Origin: Anaerocolumna jejuensis DSM 15929
Lineage (GTDB): Bacteria > Bacillota > Clostridia > Lachnospirales > Lachnospiraceae
DNA length: 64,000 nt
Assembly (NCBI RefSeq): GCF_900142215.1
Contig: NZ_FRAC01000012.1
Span: 124,001 to 188,000, forward strand
Reading direction: 5' to 3'
Shown one piece after another: positions 1 through 7,513 of this stretch. Every line of letters begins with the position of its first letter. Within the stretch, counting starts at the first letter, position 1. The notes under the pieces were generated by a model. The model was not told where the DNA came from, searched no databases, and saw only the letters and a list, made by a program, of their open reading frames with translations. Both the position numbers and the translations under genes were made by a program.

Positions 1-1
1 G

Positions 2-1138
2 GTGTTAAAGAAGGAATGGGTTAAAAACAGGGACAGGGCCTGGTTAAATATAGACAAAGAAAATCTGCTCCATAATGTGAAGGAGCTCCGGAAGATCATG
101 TCAGATAACTGCAGGCTCATGGCCGTAGTTAAGGCAAATGCTTACGGACATGGAAGTATTATGGTAGCTTCCCTGTTAAACAAGGCGGGTATTGGAAATT
201 TTGCGATAGCGACGATTCAGGAAGGAATTGAGCTGCGTCATTATGGTATCAGGGGAGATATCCTGATATTGGGCTATACGGAGCCGTTCCTTGCCAGAGA
301 GCTTTCTGAGTACCAGCTGACTCAGACAGTAATTGATTATAATTACGGAAGAGAGCTTGACAGTATGGGAATTCCTCTTAAGGTTCAGATAAAGATAGAT
401 ACGGGTATGCACAGGCTGGGCTTTCAGGCAGAGAACATGAAGGAGGTCCTTGGTATATTTGAAGCCTCAAACCTGAAGATTACAGGAATATTCACCCACT
501 TAAGCACGGCAGACAGTAGAGAAGCGGAGGATATTGCCTTTGCAAAGGGACAGATTGACCGGTTCTATACCCTGGTAAAGCAGCTTAAGGAAAGAAAAAT
601 ACAGGTACCAATCCATATACAGAGTACCTACGGACTTCTTAATTATAATGAGCTTGCCTGTGATTACGCAAGGATAGGAATCGGGATGTACGGTGCCTTA
701 AGCTCTGCAAAGGATAAGACAATAATTCACCCGGACCTGCGGCCGGTGCTATCCCTTCATTCCCGTGTTGCTCTTATAAGACAGATAGCCGGCGGGGAAA
801 GCGTAGGCTATGGAAGAGCCTATTGTGCGGACGGTGAGAGAACCATTGCAGTTATTACCATCGGATATGGGGACGGATATCCCAGGAGCCTGTCAGAAGG
901 AAAAGGAGAGATTATAATTAAGGGAGTTAAAGTACCGGTTATCGGACGCATCTGTATGGATCAGCTTATTGTCGATATAACAGGGACAGAGGGCATTAAC
1001 AGAGGGGATATTGCCACCCTCATTGGAAAAGAGGAGGAAGCCTTAATCCTTGCAGAAGAGGTGTCAGATAAAGCCGGAACCATAGCCAATGAACTTCTGA
1101 GCAGGCTTGGGAGCCGGCTTCCTAGAATTTTTGTGTAA
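2..1138 (+). CDS. alr: Alanine racemase (possibly C-terminal part of a VanT-type Ser/Ala racemase)
   Basis: PLP-dependent racemase making D-Ala (or D-Ser) for peptidoglycan in the cytoplasm. The PLP lysine is K44 in the motif AVVKANAYGHG, and the second catalytic base is Y270 in VGYGRAY; the C-terminal beta domain follows (GRICMDQLIVD). At 378 residues it has the full length of an alanine racemase fold-III protein. The frame is open to the window edge, with GTG at position 2 as the first possible start, so a longer protein cannot be excluded. The sequence style (RAWLNIDKENLLHNV, IGIGMYGALSS) resembles the racemase half of membrane-bound VanT proteins, whose acyltransferase-like membrane half would lie outside the window. 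Family call is sure; gene boundary and Ala versus Ser preference are not. Confidence 0.9.
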   Translation: MLKKEWVKNRDRAWLNIDKENLLHNVKELRKIMSDNCRLMAVVKANAYGHGSIMVASLLNKAGIGNFAIATIQEGIELRHYGIRGDILILGYTEPFLARELSEYQLTQTVIDYNYGRELDSMGIPLKVQIKIDTGMHRLGFQAENMKEVLGIFEASNLKITGIFTHLSTADSREAEDIAFAKGQIDRFYTLVKQLKERKIQVPIHIQSTYGLLNYNELACDYARIGIGMYGALSSAKDKTIIHPDLRPVLSLHSRVALIRQIAGGESVGYGRAYCADGERTIAVITIGYGDGYPRSLSEGKGEIIIKGVKVPVIGRICMDQLIVDITGTEGINRGDIATLIGKEEEALILAEEVSDKAGTIANELLSRLGSRLPRIFV

Positions 1139-1141
1139 CGC

Positions 1142-1654
1142 TTATTTTTCTGCATCATTCGTGACGGTCTCCTTTTGGGAGGCAATATAATATCTTGCAA
1201 GAAGAGTATAGGCAAAGGCCAGGGCAATGGTCTGTATGATATCTCCGGGCCTTCGCTCGATGGAATGCTCCTTTTCATCAAATGCCATTGCCAGGGCAGC
1301 TTCCAGTTCATCACAGAATAAATTATAGGACACTTCATTTGTCTGGTTATTCTGCATAAAGGAAATGCCATTGCTGATATCCGTAAGGCTTAGCACCGGC
1401 TTCAATAAAAACAGGACATAAAGATAAGCCAGGTGCTCCCTGCGGTATTTTTTATTCTTCGAAGGTACAATGATTTTCTGCTTCACATAATTATTAATCA
1501 TGGTAGAGGTCACGGCCTTTGCCGGTAAATCCTCATAAAACGGGGAAACATTCTCCTCTATCAGGCTGATGACCTGGTCCATATATAGATCTATGCTCGG
1601 CCAGTCCTTCCATCTCGGACAATGATAATTTCGTATATCTTCCAGTGTAAACAT
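1142..1654 (-). CDS. DUF1836 family protein, probable DNA-binding regulator
   Basis: A 170-residue protein of the DUF1836 family, widespread in Firmicutes and of unknown function. The N-terminal half carries a MerR-like helical segment (TSTMINNYVKQKIIVPSKNKKYRREHLAYL, split here by its K-K run), which suggests DNA binding; the C-terminal half is helical. An upstream in-frame ATG would add 49 residues with no family resemblance; I chose the ATG at 1652-1654 because AGGAG lies about 8 bases before it and the family motif begins there. It converges on the racemase gene with only 3 bases between the stops. No cognate target can be read from the sequence. Confidence 0.8.
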   Translation of the reverse strand: MFTLEDIRNYHCPRWKDWPSIDLYMDQVISLIEENVSPFYEDLPAKAVTSTMINNYVKQKIIVPSKNKKYRREHLAYLYVLFLLKPVLSLTDISNGISFMQNNQTNEVSYNLFCDELEAALAMAFDEKEHSIERRPGDIIQTIALAFAYTLLARYYIASQKETVTNDAEK

Positions 1655-1793
1655 AATATGATCTCCTATAACAGGTAAAAAATCGAATAATATGGTAATA
1701 TATAAGAGATTATATAGTATTAAAAACCATAAGTCAATGCGGTAAGGGAAATCAATCACAGGAAACGCATATGATAGTTGATGGCAACGGACG

Positions 1794-2023
1794 ATGACCA
1801 AGGGGGTTGTTTTGGAGTTTTGTTACGCGAGAACCCTTATTCCACTAAAGCGGCAGAAAACGTGACTGGCAGGTAAATCAGCGCCAAACTCGCTGTGACA
1901 AATTTGGCTGTGTAAGGTATCAAGCTCAAACAGTGGCACTGGTTTACCTAGTCACGTTTCCTGCCGCTTAAGTGTCATAAGGAACCTCTTGAGACAAAAC
2001 TCCAAAACAACCCCCTTGGTCAT
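1794..2023. repeat. 230-bp long-hairpin element with 30-bp perfect terminal inverted repeats
   Basis: The ends are perfect 30-bp inverted repeats (1794-1823 and 1994-2023, outer sequence ATGACCAAGGGGG). Pairing continues inward with interruptions, including AAGCGGCAG and ACGTGACT in both arms, so nearly the whole element can fold into one long stem. It encodes nothing. I see no clear target-site duplication. The structure is MITE-like or a structured RNA; which one cannot be told from one copy. Confidence 0.7.
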
Positions 2024-2173
2024 CTGTTCATATCTATTATCGGGCCCCATGCGTTTGACGTGGGAAATCAAAGCAGAATACCCTAGAAATAATATCCCTG
2101 AGGCAGGCAAAAGGATTGATTTAATATTTTAATGGATTATAATTTATCTTAGGATAATAAGGATTAATTCGTA

Positions 2174-2186
2174 TGACATAATGTCA
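2174..2186. promoter_or_regulatory. 13-bp palindrome, possible operator
   Basis: TGACAT-A-ATGTCA, a perfect inverted repeat about 140 bases upstream of the aldehyde dehydrogenase start. It resembles the 12-bp palindrome at 30554-30565 but differs by one central base, so the two need not bind the same protein. Confidence 0.3.
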
Positions 2187-2207
2187 CGCTTATTGAATAT
2201 ATACTTT

Positions 2208-2281
2208 GAGTAGTTTGAAAAATATGATACATTTTTCAAATTTCTATTTAAAGCAGTATCGTATGCAAGCTCGCGAAATGC
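2208..2281 (+). repeat. Dispersed hairpin repeat, copy 1
   Basis: Begins GAGTAG, then a hairpin with arms TTTGAAAAAT and ATTTTTCAAA, then TTTCTATTTA and a degenerate second arm pair around GCAAGCT. The same order occurs at 5028-5100 with about three quarters of bases identical over the pair. It sits just before the aldehyde dehydrogenase. Confidence 0.6.
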
Positions 2282-2326
2282 ATGATGGTTAATGATCAAT
2301 ACTTGTTTAACGAAAAGGAGAATATT

Positions 2327-3694
2327 ATGGAAGATGTAACCGTGCTGCTGAACAGCCAGAGAAGGTTTTATGGGACTGGCAAGACAAGGAATATTGACTT
2401 TCGCATCAGGCAGTTAGTAAGGCTTAGAGAGAGCATTATAAAAAATGAAGCAGACATAATGGAGGCTTTGAAGAAGGATTTGAACAAAGCACCCTTTGAA
2501 GCCTATGCAACAGAAATCGGCATGGTCCTGGAAGAAATAAATTATCTTATAAAAAATATAAAAATGCTGGCAGGAACAAAAAAGGTAAGAACACCTGTTA
2601 CCCATTTTCCCTCTGCCAGCAGGATTTATAAGGAGCCATATGGTATTGTACTGATTATGGCGCCCTGGAATTACCCCCTCCAGTTATCCCTTTCTCCTCT
2701 TGCAGGTGCCATTGCAGCCGGCAATTGTATGATTCTAAAGCCCTCCGAATATGCGCCCTGCTCCTCCAGGGTAATCGGGAAGGTGATACGGGAAGTTTTC
2801 CCGGAAAAATATATTGCAGTAGTGGAAGGCGGTATGGAGGTAAACCAAAGGCTGCTTCAGAATAAATTCGACTATATATTTTTTACTGGAAGCGTTTCGG
2901 TTGGAAGGATTATTATGGCGGAAGCGGCAAAGCATCTGACGCCGGTAACTCTTGAATTGGGAGGAAAAAGCCCCTGTATTGTAGATGAAACGGCAAATAT
3001 ATCCCTTGCTGCCAAAAGAATTGTCTGGGGAAAGTTTCTCAATGCCGGACAGACCTGTGTGGCCCCGGACTATATTCTGGTGCAGGAAAAGGTGAAGGAA
3101 GTTCTGATAAAAGAGCTGAACAGATATATCAGAAAGTTCTACGGAAAGGACTCTGTTCATAACGAGGAATATCCCAAAATCATAAATGAAAGGCATTTTA
3201 ACCGCCTCCTATCCCTTATGAAGAATGAAAAAGTCAAAGGAGGAGGAAACTACAGCAGTAAGCTGCTAAAGATTGAACCGACTGTTCTTGAGCCTGAAAG
3301 CATAGATTCTCCTATTATGCAGGAGGAAATTTTTGGGCCTCTTCTTCCGGTGCTTGCCTATGAAAATATCCAAGAGGCGGCTGCCTTTGTCAATAACAGG
3401 CCGAAGCCCCTTGCCCTGTATCTTTTCACCACCTCAAAGAGAAACGAGAGATTTATTATGAAGAACACCTCCTTTGGCGGCGGCTGTATCAATGACACTA
3501 TTGTGCATCTTGCAACGTCCCATATGGGATTTGGAGGCGTGGGAGAAAGCGGTATGGGAACCTATCATGGGAAGGAAAGCTTTTCAACCTTCAGCCATAG
3601 CAAAAGTGTATTAAAAAAGAGTAATTTTTTGGATATTCCCTTAAGATATCCGCCTTATAAAAAGAAAATAAAGTTGTTAAGAAAGATTTTATAA
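2327..3694 (+). CDS. Aldehyde dehydrogenase, class 3-like (NAD(P)+)
   Basis: Oxidises an aldehyde to the carboxylic acid with NAD(P)+. At 455 residues it matches the short class 3 (ALDH3/YwdH) group. The catalytic cysteine is C244 in GQTCVAPDY and the general base is E210 in LELGGKSP; their 34-residue spacing is typical. Other family motifs are APWNYPLQL near residue 110, FTGSVSVGR near 185 and EIFGPLLPV near 335. The C-terminal basic tail (PPYKKKIKLLRKIL) resembles the membrane-associating end of class 3 enzymes. The start at 2327 follows AAAGGAG; an upstream in-frame ATG at 2282 has no ribosome site. Substrate unknown; medium-chain or aromatic aldehydes are usual for the group. It appears monocistronic. 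Confidence 0.92.
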   Translation: MEDVTVLLNSQRRFYGTGKTRNIDFRIRQLVRLRESIIKNEADIMEALKKDLNKAPFEAYATEIGMVLEEINYLIKNIKMLAGTKKVRTPVTHFPSASRIYKEPYGIVLIMAPWNYPLQLSLSPLAGAIAAGNCMILKPSEYAPCSSRVIGKVIREVFPEKYIAVVEGGMEVNQRLLQNKFDYIFFTGSVSVGRIIMAEAAKHLTPVTLELGGKSPCIVDETANISLAAKRIVWGKFLNAGQTCVAPDYILVQEKVKEVLIKELNRYIRKFYGKDSVHNEEYPKIINERHFNRLLSLMKNEKVKGGGNYSSKLLKIEPTVLEPESIDSPIMQEEIFGPLLPVLAYENIQEAAAFVNNRPKPLALYLFTTSKRNERFIMKNTSFGGGCINDTIVHLATSHMGFGGVGESGMGTYHGKESFSTFSHSKSVLKKSNFLDIPLRYPPYKKKIKLLRKIL

Positions 3695-3876
3695 AGTCAT
3701 ATGCTTAAAAAAGTTGTAAAATGGCCTGCCAAATGATAAAATGAAGAATAAAAACCAAAGCAAAAACAGAAAATGCGGAAGAAATACAGATAAAGGAATG
3801 ATTTGCAGCTGCCCGTTCTTCCGATTTTAAGCGGCAGTCTGGCAGGAAATACCTGCTTTATGCAACTGGTAAAAAA

Positions 3877-4503
3877 ATGATTGCAGATCCTTACAAAGCA
3901 TTGGGGGTATCTCCCAATGCATCCAATGATGAAATAAAAAGAGCATACCGTGAACTTAGCAGAAAATATCATCCGGATTCCAATGTGGATAATCCCCTTG
4001 CTGACCTTGCTGCCGAGAAGTTCAAGGAAGTACAGCAGGCTTATGACCAGATTATGAAGGAAAGAGAAGGCGGCAGCAGCGGCTACACAGGAGGGAATAC
4101 TTCCTATGGAAAACCTGATGAAGCCTACGGGGATTCCGCTCAGCTGAACAGCGTCTACGATTACTTAAATGCAGGACGTTACAGGGAAGCTTTAAATGAG
4201 CTGGACAGAATCTATCCTAGAACGGCCCGGTGGTATTATTACAGTGCTATTGGAAATAATAGAACCGGAAATAACTATTTGGCTCTCAATCATGCAAGGG
4301 AAGCCGTTAATATGGAACCGAATAATATTGAATACAGGAACCTTTTAAACCAGATGGACTGGCAGGGCAGACGTTATGATAATACCAGACGCCAGACCGG
4401 AGGCTATGGGGACGGTTGCGGCAGCGGTAATTTCTGCTGTGATCTGTGTATAGCTGACAGCCTTTGCGAGTGTATGGGAGGGGATTTGTGTCCGTGCATC
4501 TAG
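3877..4503 (+). CDS. DnaJ-domain protein with cysteine-rich tail
   Basis: A 208-residue J-domain protein. The J domain occupies residues 4-65 with the HPD tripeptide (KYHPDSN) that activates Hsp70 ATPase. A Gly/Ser-rich linker follows, then a helical TPR-like region (residues 90-150) and a tail with nine cysteines in about thirty residues (from GCGSGNFCC to the end). There is no classical DnaJ zinc finger, so this is a type III co-chaperone-like protein, not DnaJ itself. The start is set by the J domain; the ribosome site is weak. The 3' end overlaps the next gene by 16 bases. In Lachnospiraceae such proteins are usually paired with a small membrane protein, as here; the joint function is not known. 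Confidence 0.85.
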   Translation: MIADPYKALGVSPNASNDEIKRAYRELSRKYHPDSNVDNPLADLAAEKFKEVQQAYDQIMKEREGGSSGYTGGNTSYGKPDEAYGDSAQLNSVYDYLNAGRYREALNELDRIYPRTARWYYYSAIGNNRTGNNYLALNHAREAVNMEPNNIEYRNLLNQMDWQGRRYDNTRRQTGGYGDGCGSGNFCCDLCIADSLCECMGGDLCPCI

Positions 4504-5033
4504 GAACTAGAAAGCTGGCATTTTTAAGTCTGTTAATGGCAATATCGGTAGTGCTTATGATATTAAGCGGGGTATTGGAATTTAATACGCTGTTCTTATT
4601 GGCACTGGCATCTTTTGGCGTGGGCATAGCCTACAGGGAAGGCGGCTTTTCCATTGGATTTGGTTTTTTGGCAGGGAGTTTGATTCTTGGAGTCCTCCTT
4701 GCACCGAATAAGCTCTATTGTATTACTTATGGAGCAATGGCCCTTTATCTGCTTGCTTCAGAAGCTGTATATGACAAGCTTTTTCAGGTAAAGAGTATGG
4801 CTGTCAGAGGCAAGCTTCTCTGGAGCCTTAAATATCTTATTTTTAATGTGCTGTACGTGCCGATGCTTATTTTGGCTCCCAAGCTGATCTATGCAGGAAA
4901 GGTGGACACAAGGCTGTTCCTATTGATGTTTGCTGGCGGACAGGTTCTATTGTTCCTTTATGATAAAGGCTACCGGTATTTCCAAGGGAATATCTGGGAG
5001 AAAGCACGGATAAAGCTTAAATTTAAAGAGTAG
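4488..5033 (+). CDS. Integral membrane protein, partner of the J-domain protein
   Basis: A 181-residue hydrophobic protein with about five predicted membrane segments (roughly residues 12-32, 36-55, 58-75, 82-98, 115-135) and a basic C-terminus. I do not recognise a family with assigned function. The start is taken as GTG at 4488 because GGGAGGGG lies five bases before it; this makes the coding region begin inside the J-domain gene, implying translational coupling. The stop codon is itself the first part of a dispersed hairpin repeat (5028-5100). Likely expressed with the J-domain protein and possibly its membrane anchor; this is inference from context only. Confidence 0.7.
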   Translation: MSVHLGTRKLAFLSLLMAISVVLMILSGVLEFNTLFLLALASFGVGIAYREGGFSIGFGFLAGSLILGVLLAPNKLYCITYGAMALYLLASEAVYDKLFQVKSMAVRGKLLWSLKYLIFNVLYVPMLILAPKLIYAGKVDTRLFLLMFAGGQVLLFLYDKGYRYFQGNIWEKARIKLKFKE

Positions 5034-5100
5034 ATTGAAAAATGTGTTGCATTTTTCAAATTTTTATTTAGGCTATATCCCAAGCAAGCTTGGGATATGC
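5028..5100 (+). repeat. Dispersed hairpin repeat, copy 2
   Basis: Same order as 2208-2281. Hairpin A has arms TTGAAAAAT and ATTTTTCAA; hairpin B has arms ATATCCCAAG and CTTGGGATAT. It starts within the stop codon of the preceding gene. A further GTTTGAAAAATGA fragment follows at 5110. Confidence 0.6.
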
Positions 5101-5129
5101 GTGGGGAATAGTTTGAAAAATGAATATAG

Positions 5130-5180
5130 GATGCTGCATAACTGGAAGGAATTAGTACTTAGTGTGCAGCATCTTTTTTA
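5130..5180 (+). terminator. Intrinsic terminator
   Basis: Arms GATGCTGCA and TGCAGCATC followed by a run of T. It ends the J-domain/membrane-protein transcript. Confidence 0.75.
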
Positions 5181-5253
5181 TTTTATGGTTAAGAATTAAT
5201 CTAAATAATACGGTGCATTTATTAAAATCCTCAGCTTTTATTTATAAAAGTTC

Positions 5254-5282
5254 TTGACAAAGAGGAATAGTATAATTAAAAT
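5254..5282 (+). promoter_or_regulatory. Sigma-A promoter of the antiporter gene
   Basis: -35 TTGACA (5254-5259), 17-base spacer, -10 TAAAAT (5277-5282). The leader to the start at 5382 is about 90 bases. Confidence 0.65.
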
Positions 5283-5381
5283 AAATATGAAGGTACCTTT
5301 ACATATTATCGGATAAGCCCGATGCACATCTGATAAGAAAGCGCGGGTAAGATAATAATAACAAAAAGAAAGGATGATGCT

Positions 5382-7499
5382 ATGGAACTGTTTTACGGTG
5401 TTCTTCTTATGCTGGGAGCAATACTTCTGTCGAATCTTATTAACCGGTTTGTTCCTGCCTTTTCTATTCCTATCATACAGATTATATTAGGAATCGTCTT
5501 GTCACTTTTCCCCACTGTGTATCATTTTACGCTTGATCCGGAGCTGTTTCTGATACTTTTTCTTGCACCCTTGTTATTTCATGACGGGATGCAGGCAGAT
5601 AAGATATCCTTATGGACCTTAAAGAAGCCTATTATTATGCTGGCTTTGGGACTTGTATTTTTTACGGTAGTCGTAGTGGGAGTTTTAATTAATTTTATGG
5701 TTCCCGCTATTCCTCTTGCGGCAGCTTTCGCCCTTGCGGCAGCTCTGGCACCTACGGATGCGGTTGCTGTCAGTTCCATAGGAAAGAGGATTAAAATACC
5801 GGAAGGGATTAAGAATCTTTTAGAGGGTGAAGCCTTAATAAATGATGCTTCCGGTATCGTAAGCTTTCAATTTGCGGTTGCGGCCATGGTAACCGGAACC
5901 TTTTCCTTATTGCATGCAGGAGTCCGTTTCCTTTATGTTGCTGTGGGAGGGGTAATTATCGGTGTTATTATGACAGCGCTCAAATACCTTCTTGTAAAGT
6001 GGATTCGTTCACTGGGAATGGAAAATGTCACCTTTCATTTGCTTTTAGGCATACTTACTCCTTTTATCATATACATGGCAGCAGAGGAATGCAGGGTCAG
6101 CGGTATTCTGGCGGTTGTCATTTCCGGAGTTATCCATTCCTTTGAGGGGAAAAAGCTGAATCCGGAAACCGCAATACTTAACGTAGCCTCAAAAAGCATA
6201 TGGTCTACCTTGACCTTTGTCCTAAACGGACTTGTATTTCTAATTCTGGGCATGCAGCTTCCGGTAATCATAAAAACCATATGGTATGATTCAAAATTCA
6301 GCAATCTGATAACCATAGGATATATTTTAGTGATTACAGCGGCAATGATGTTAATCCGGTTTTTATGGTCCTTCTTTACTGTGGGCGGTAATACAAAAGT
6401 ATATAAGATACAAGGAGAAGCAGTGCAGGTGTCCGGCTTAATAGCAGAGGAGGGCCTGGGAAGAGCAAGGGCAAGCCTTATTATAAGCATGGCAGGAGTA
6501 AGAGGAAGTGTAACCCTGGCATCCACTCTGGCACTTCCATTTGTGCTGGGCAGTGGTAAGTCGTTTCCTGAAAGAAATCTTATAATCTTTATCGCTGCCG
6601 GAGTGATTTTATGTTCCCTTCTTATTGCAAATTTTATTCTGCCTCTTTTACTTAAGAAAGAAAGCACAGAGGAGGTCAGTTCAGAAGAAAGAGAAGCCTG
6701 CCTTGAAATCATACAAAATGTGATCAGGCAATTGAATGAACTGGAAACAGAGGAAAACAGATTCAATATTGGGCGGCTTACAAGGAATCTGGCACTAAGA
6801 GCAGAAGAGATAAGGAACAAAAATTATAAGAAAACCAGTCTGAAGGAAGAACGAAAACTAAGGCGGGAGGTGCTGAGCTGGGAAATAGAGTATACCAGGT
6901 CTCTGCTTGAAAACCATGAGGTTGATGAAGGTATTGCCTCCAAGTATCTGGATATCCTTGATGGAATTATCAGAAAGAATGACAGAAAGAGATTTCTATT
7001 TCATCCCAATATCAATAAGATACTAAGAAGCTTTAGGATTATGAAAAATCGGCAGTTCAGGCCCTACGGCTTCCACGACAGAAAGATGCAGATAGAAAAA
7101 ACACAGCTGGAAAAAATACAGATGGAAAAAATGCAGATGGATAGAATGCAGATGGAACGGGTGAGGCATTTGAGCAGCGAGTATGTACTAAAGCTGTTAT
7201 ATGAGCGGAAGGAAAAGGAGGATACCTTTGCCGTCAATAAGTTGATTGCGGAATATGAAAGCCTGAAAGCTTTACTGATAAGCAGAAGCCTCCTCTCGGA
7301 AAATATGCAAAGGGGAGGAAACGAGGTAGAACCGTTCAATGAAAATTCCAATGAAATAAAGGATCTGGTGCCGCTGAGCTTTCAGATAGAAAGAGATGAA
7401 ATTCAGGCTATGTATGAGCGGGGCAGGATATCCTGGGAAACTGCCCAGAAAATGCGCAGTGACATAGCCATGATGGAATTACAGTTAAAAAAAGGTTGA
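5382..7499 (+). CDS. CPA1-family Na+(K+)/H+ antiporter with long cytoplasmic tail
   Basis: Exchanges Na+ or K+ for H+ across the cytoplasmic membrane. Residues 1-425 form about twelve membrane segments. The ion-binding motif is N154-D155 in GEALINDASG, the ND pair typical of CPA1 exchangers, and TM4 carries ALAPTDAVA. The C-terminal 280 residues are hydrophilic, charged and helical; within them residues 569-593 are five tandem pentapeptides of the pattern [MTI]-Q-[ILM]-[ED]-[KR], probably a coiled coil. The whole protein is 705 residues, longer than NhaP but like YjbQ/NhaK-type proteins with regulatory tails. It has its own promoter and converges on the aldo/keto reductase gene with a 14-base gap. 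Ion preference cannot be read from the sequence. Confidence 0.88.
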   Translation: MELFYGVLLMLGAILLSNLINRFVPAFSIPIIQIILGIVLSLFPTVYHFTLDPELFLILFLAPLLFHDGMQADKISLWTLKKPIIMLALGLVFFTVVVVGVLINFMVPAIPLAAAFALAAALAPTDAVAVSSIGKRIKIPEGIKNLLEGEALINDASGIVSFQFAVAAMVTGTFSLLHAGVRFLYVAVGGVIIGVIMTALKYLLVKWIRSLGMENVTFHLLLGILTPFIIYMAAEECRVSGILAVVISGVIHSFEGKKLNPETAILNVASKSIWSTLTFVLNGLVFLILGMQLPVIIKTIWYDSKFSNLITIGYILVITAAMMLIRFLWSFFTVGGNTKVYKIQGEAVQVSGLIAEEGLGRARASLIISMAGVRGSVTLASTLALPFVLGSGKSFPERNLIIFIAAGVILCSLLIANFILPLLLKKESTEEVSSEEREACLEIIQNVIRQLNELETEENRFNIGRLTRNLALRAEEIRNKNYKKTSLKEERKLRREVLSWEIEYTRSLLENHEVDEGIASKYLDILDGIIRKNDRKRFLFHPNINKILRSFRIMKNRQFRPYGFHDRKMQIEKTQLEKIQMEKMQMDRMQMERVRHLSSEYVLKLLYERKEKEDTFAVNKLIAEYESLKALLISRSLLSENMQRGGNEVEPFNENSNEIKDLVPLSFQIERDEIQAMYERGRISWETAQKMRSDIAMMELQLKKG
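7086..7160 (+). repeat. Five 15-bp coding repeats
   Basis: In-frame minisatellite in the antiporter tail encoding MQIEK, TQLEK, IQMEK, MQMDR and MQMER. Copy number could vary between strains without breaking the frame. Confidence 0.75.
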
Positions 7500-7513
7500 A
7501 TGATAGCAGGCAG

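Larger units (their letters stand above)
1655..2326. other. Long gene-free gap with two repeat elements
   Basis: No credible gene. The gap holds a 230-bp long-hairpin element (1794-2023), a 13-bp palindrome of two hexamers TGACAT and ATGTCA around one A (2174-2186), and a hairpin repeat (2208-2281) shared with 5028-5100. The last lies just upstream of the aldehyde dehydrogenase start. Confidence 0.6.
5034..5381. other. Gene-free gap with repeat, terminator and promoter
   Basis: Contains, in order, the rest of the dispersed repeat, an intrinsic terminator and the promoter of the antiporter gene. Nothing else was found. Confidence 0.6.

Noticed and set aside
3740..3829. Small open frame of about 29 codons upstream of the J-domain gene
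   Set aside because: No ribosome site and highly basic low-complexity start; no support for translation.
6035..6820. Long open frame antisense to the antiporter gene
   Set aside because: No ribosome site, no family resemblance, and it mirrors the codon pattern of the real gene.
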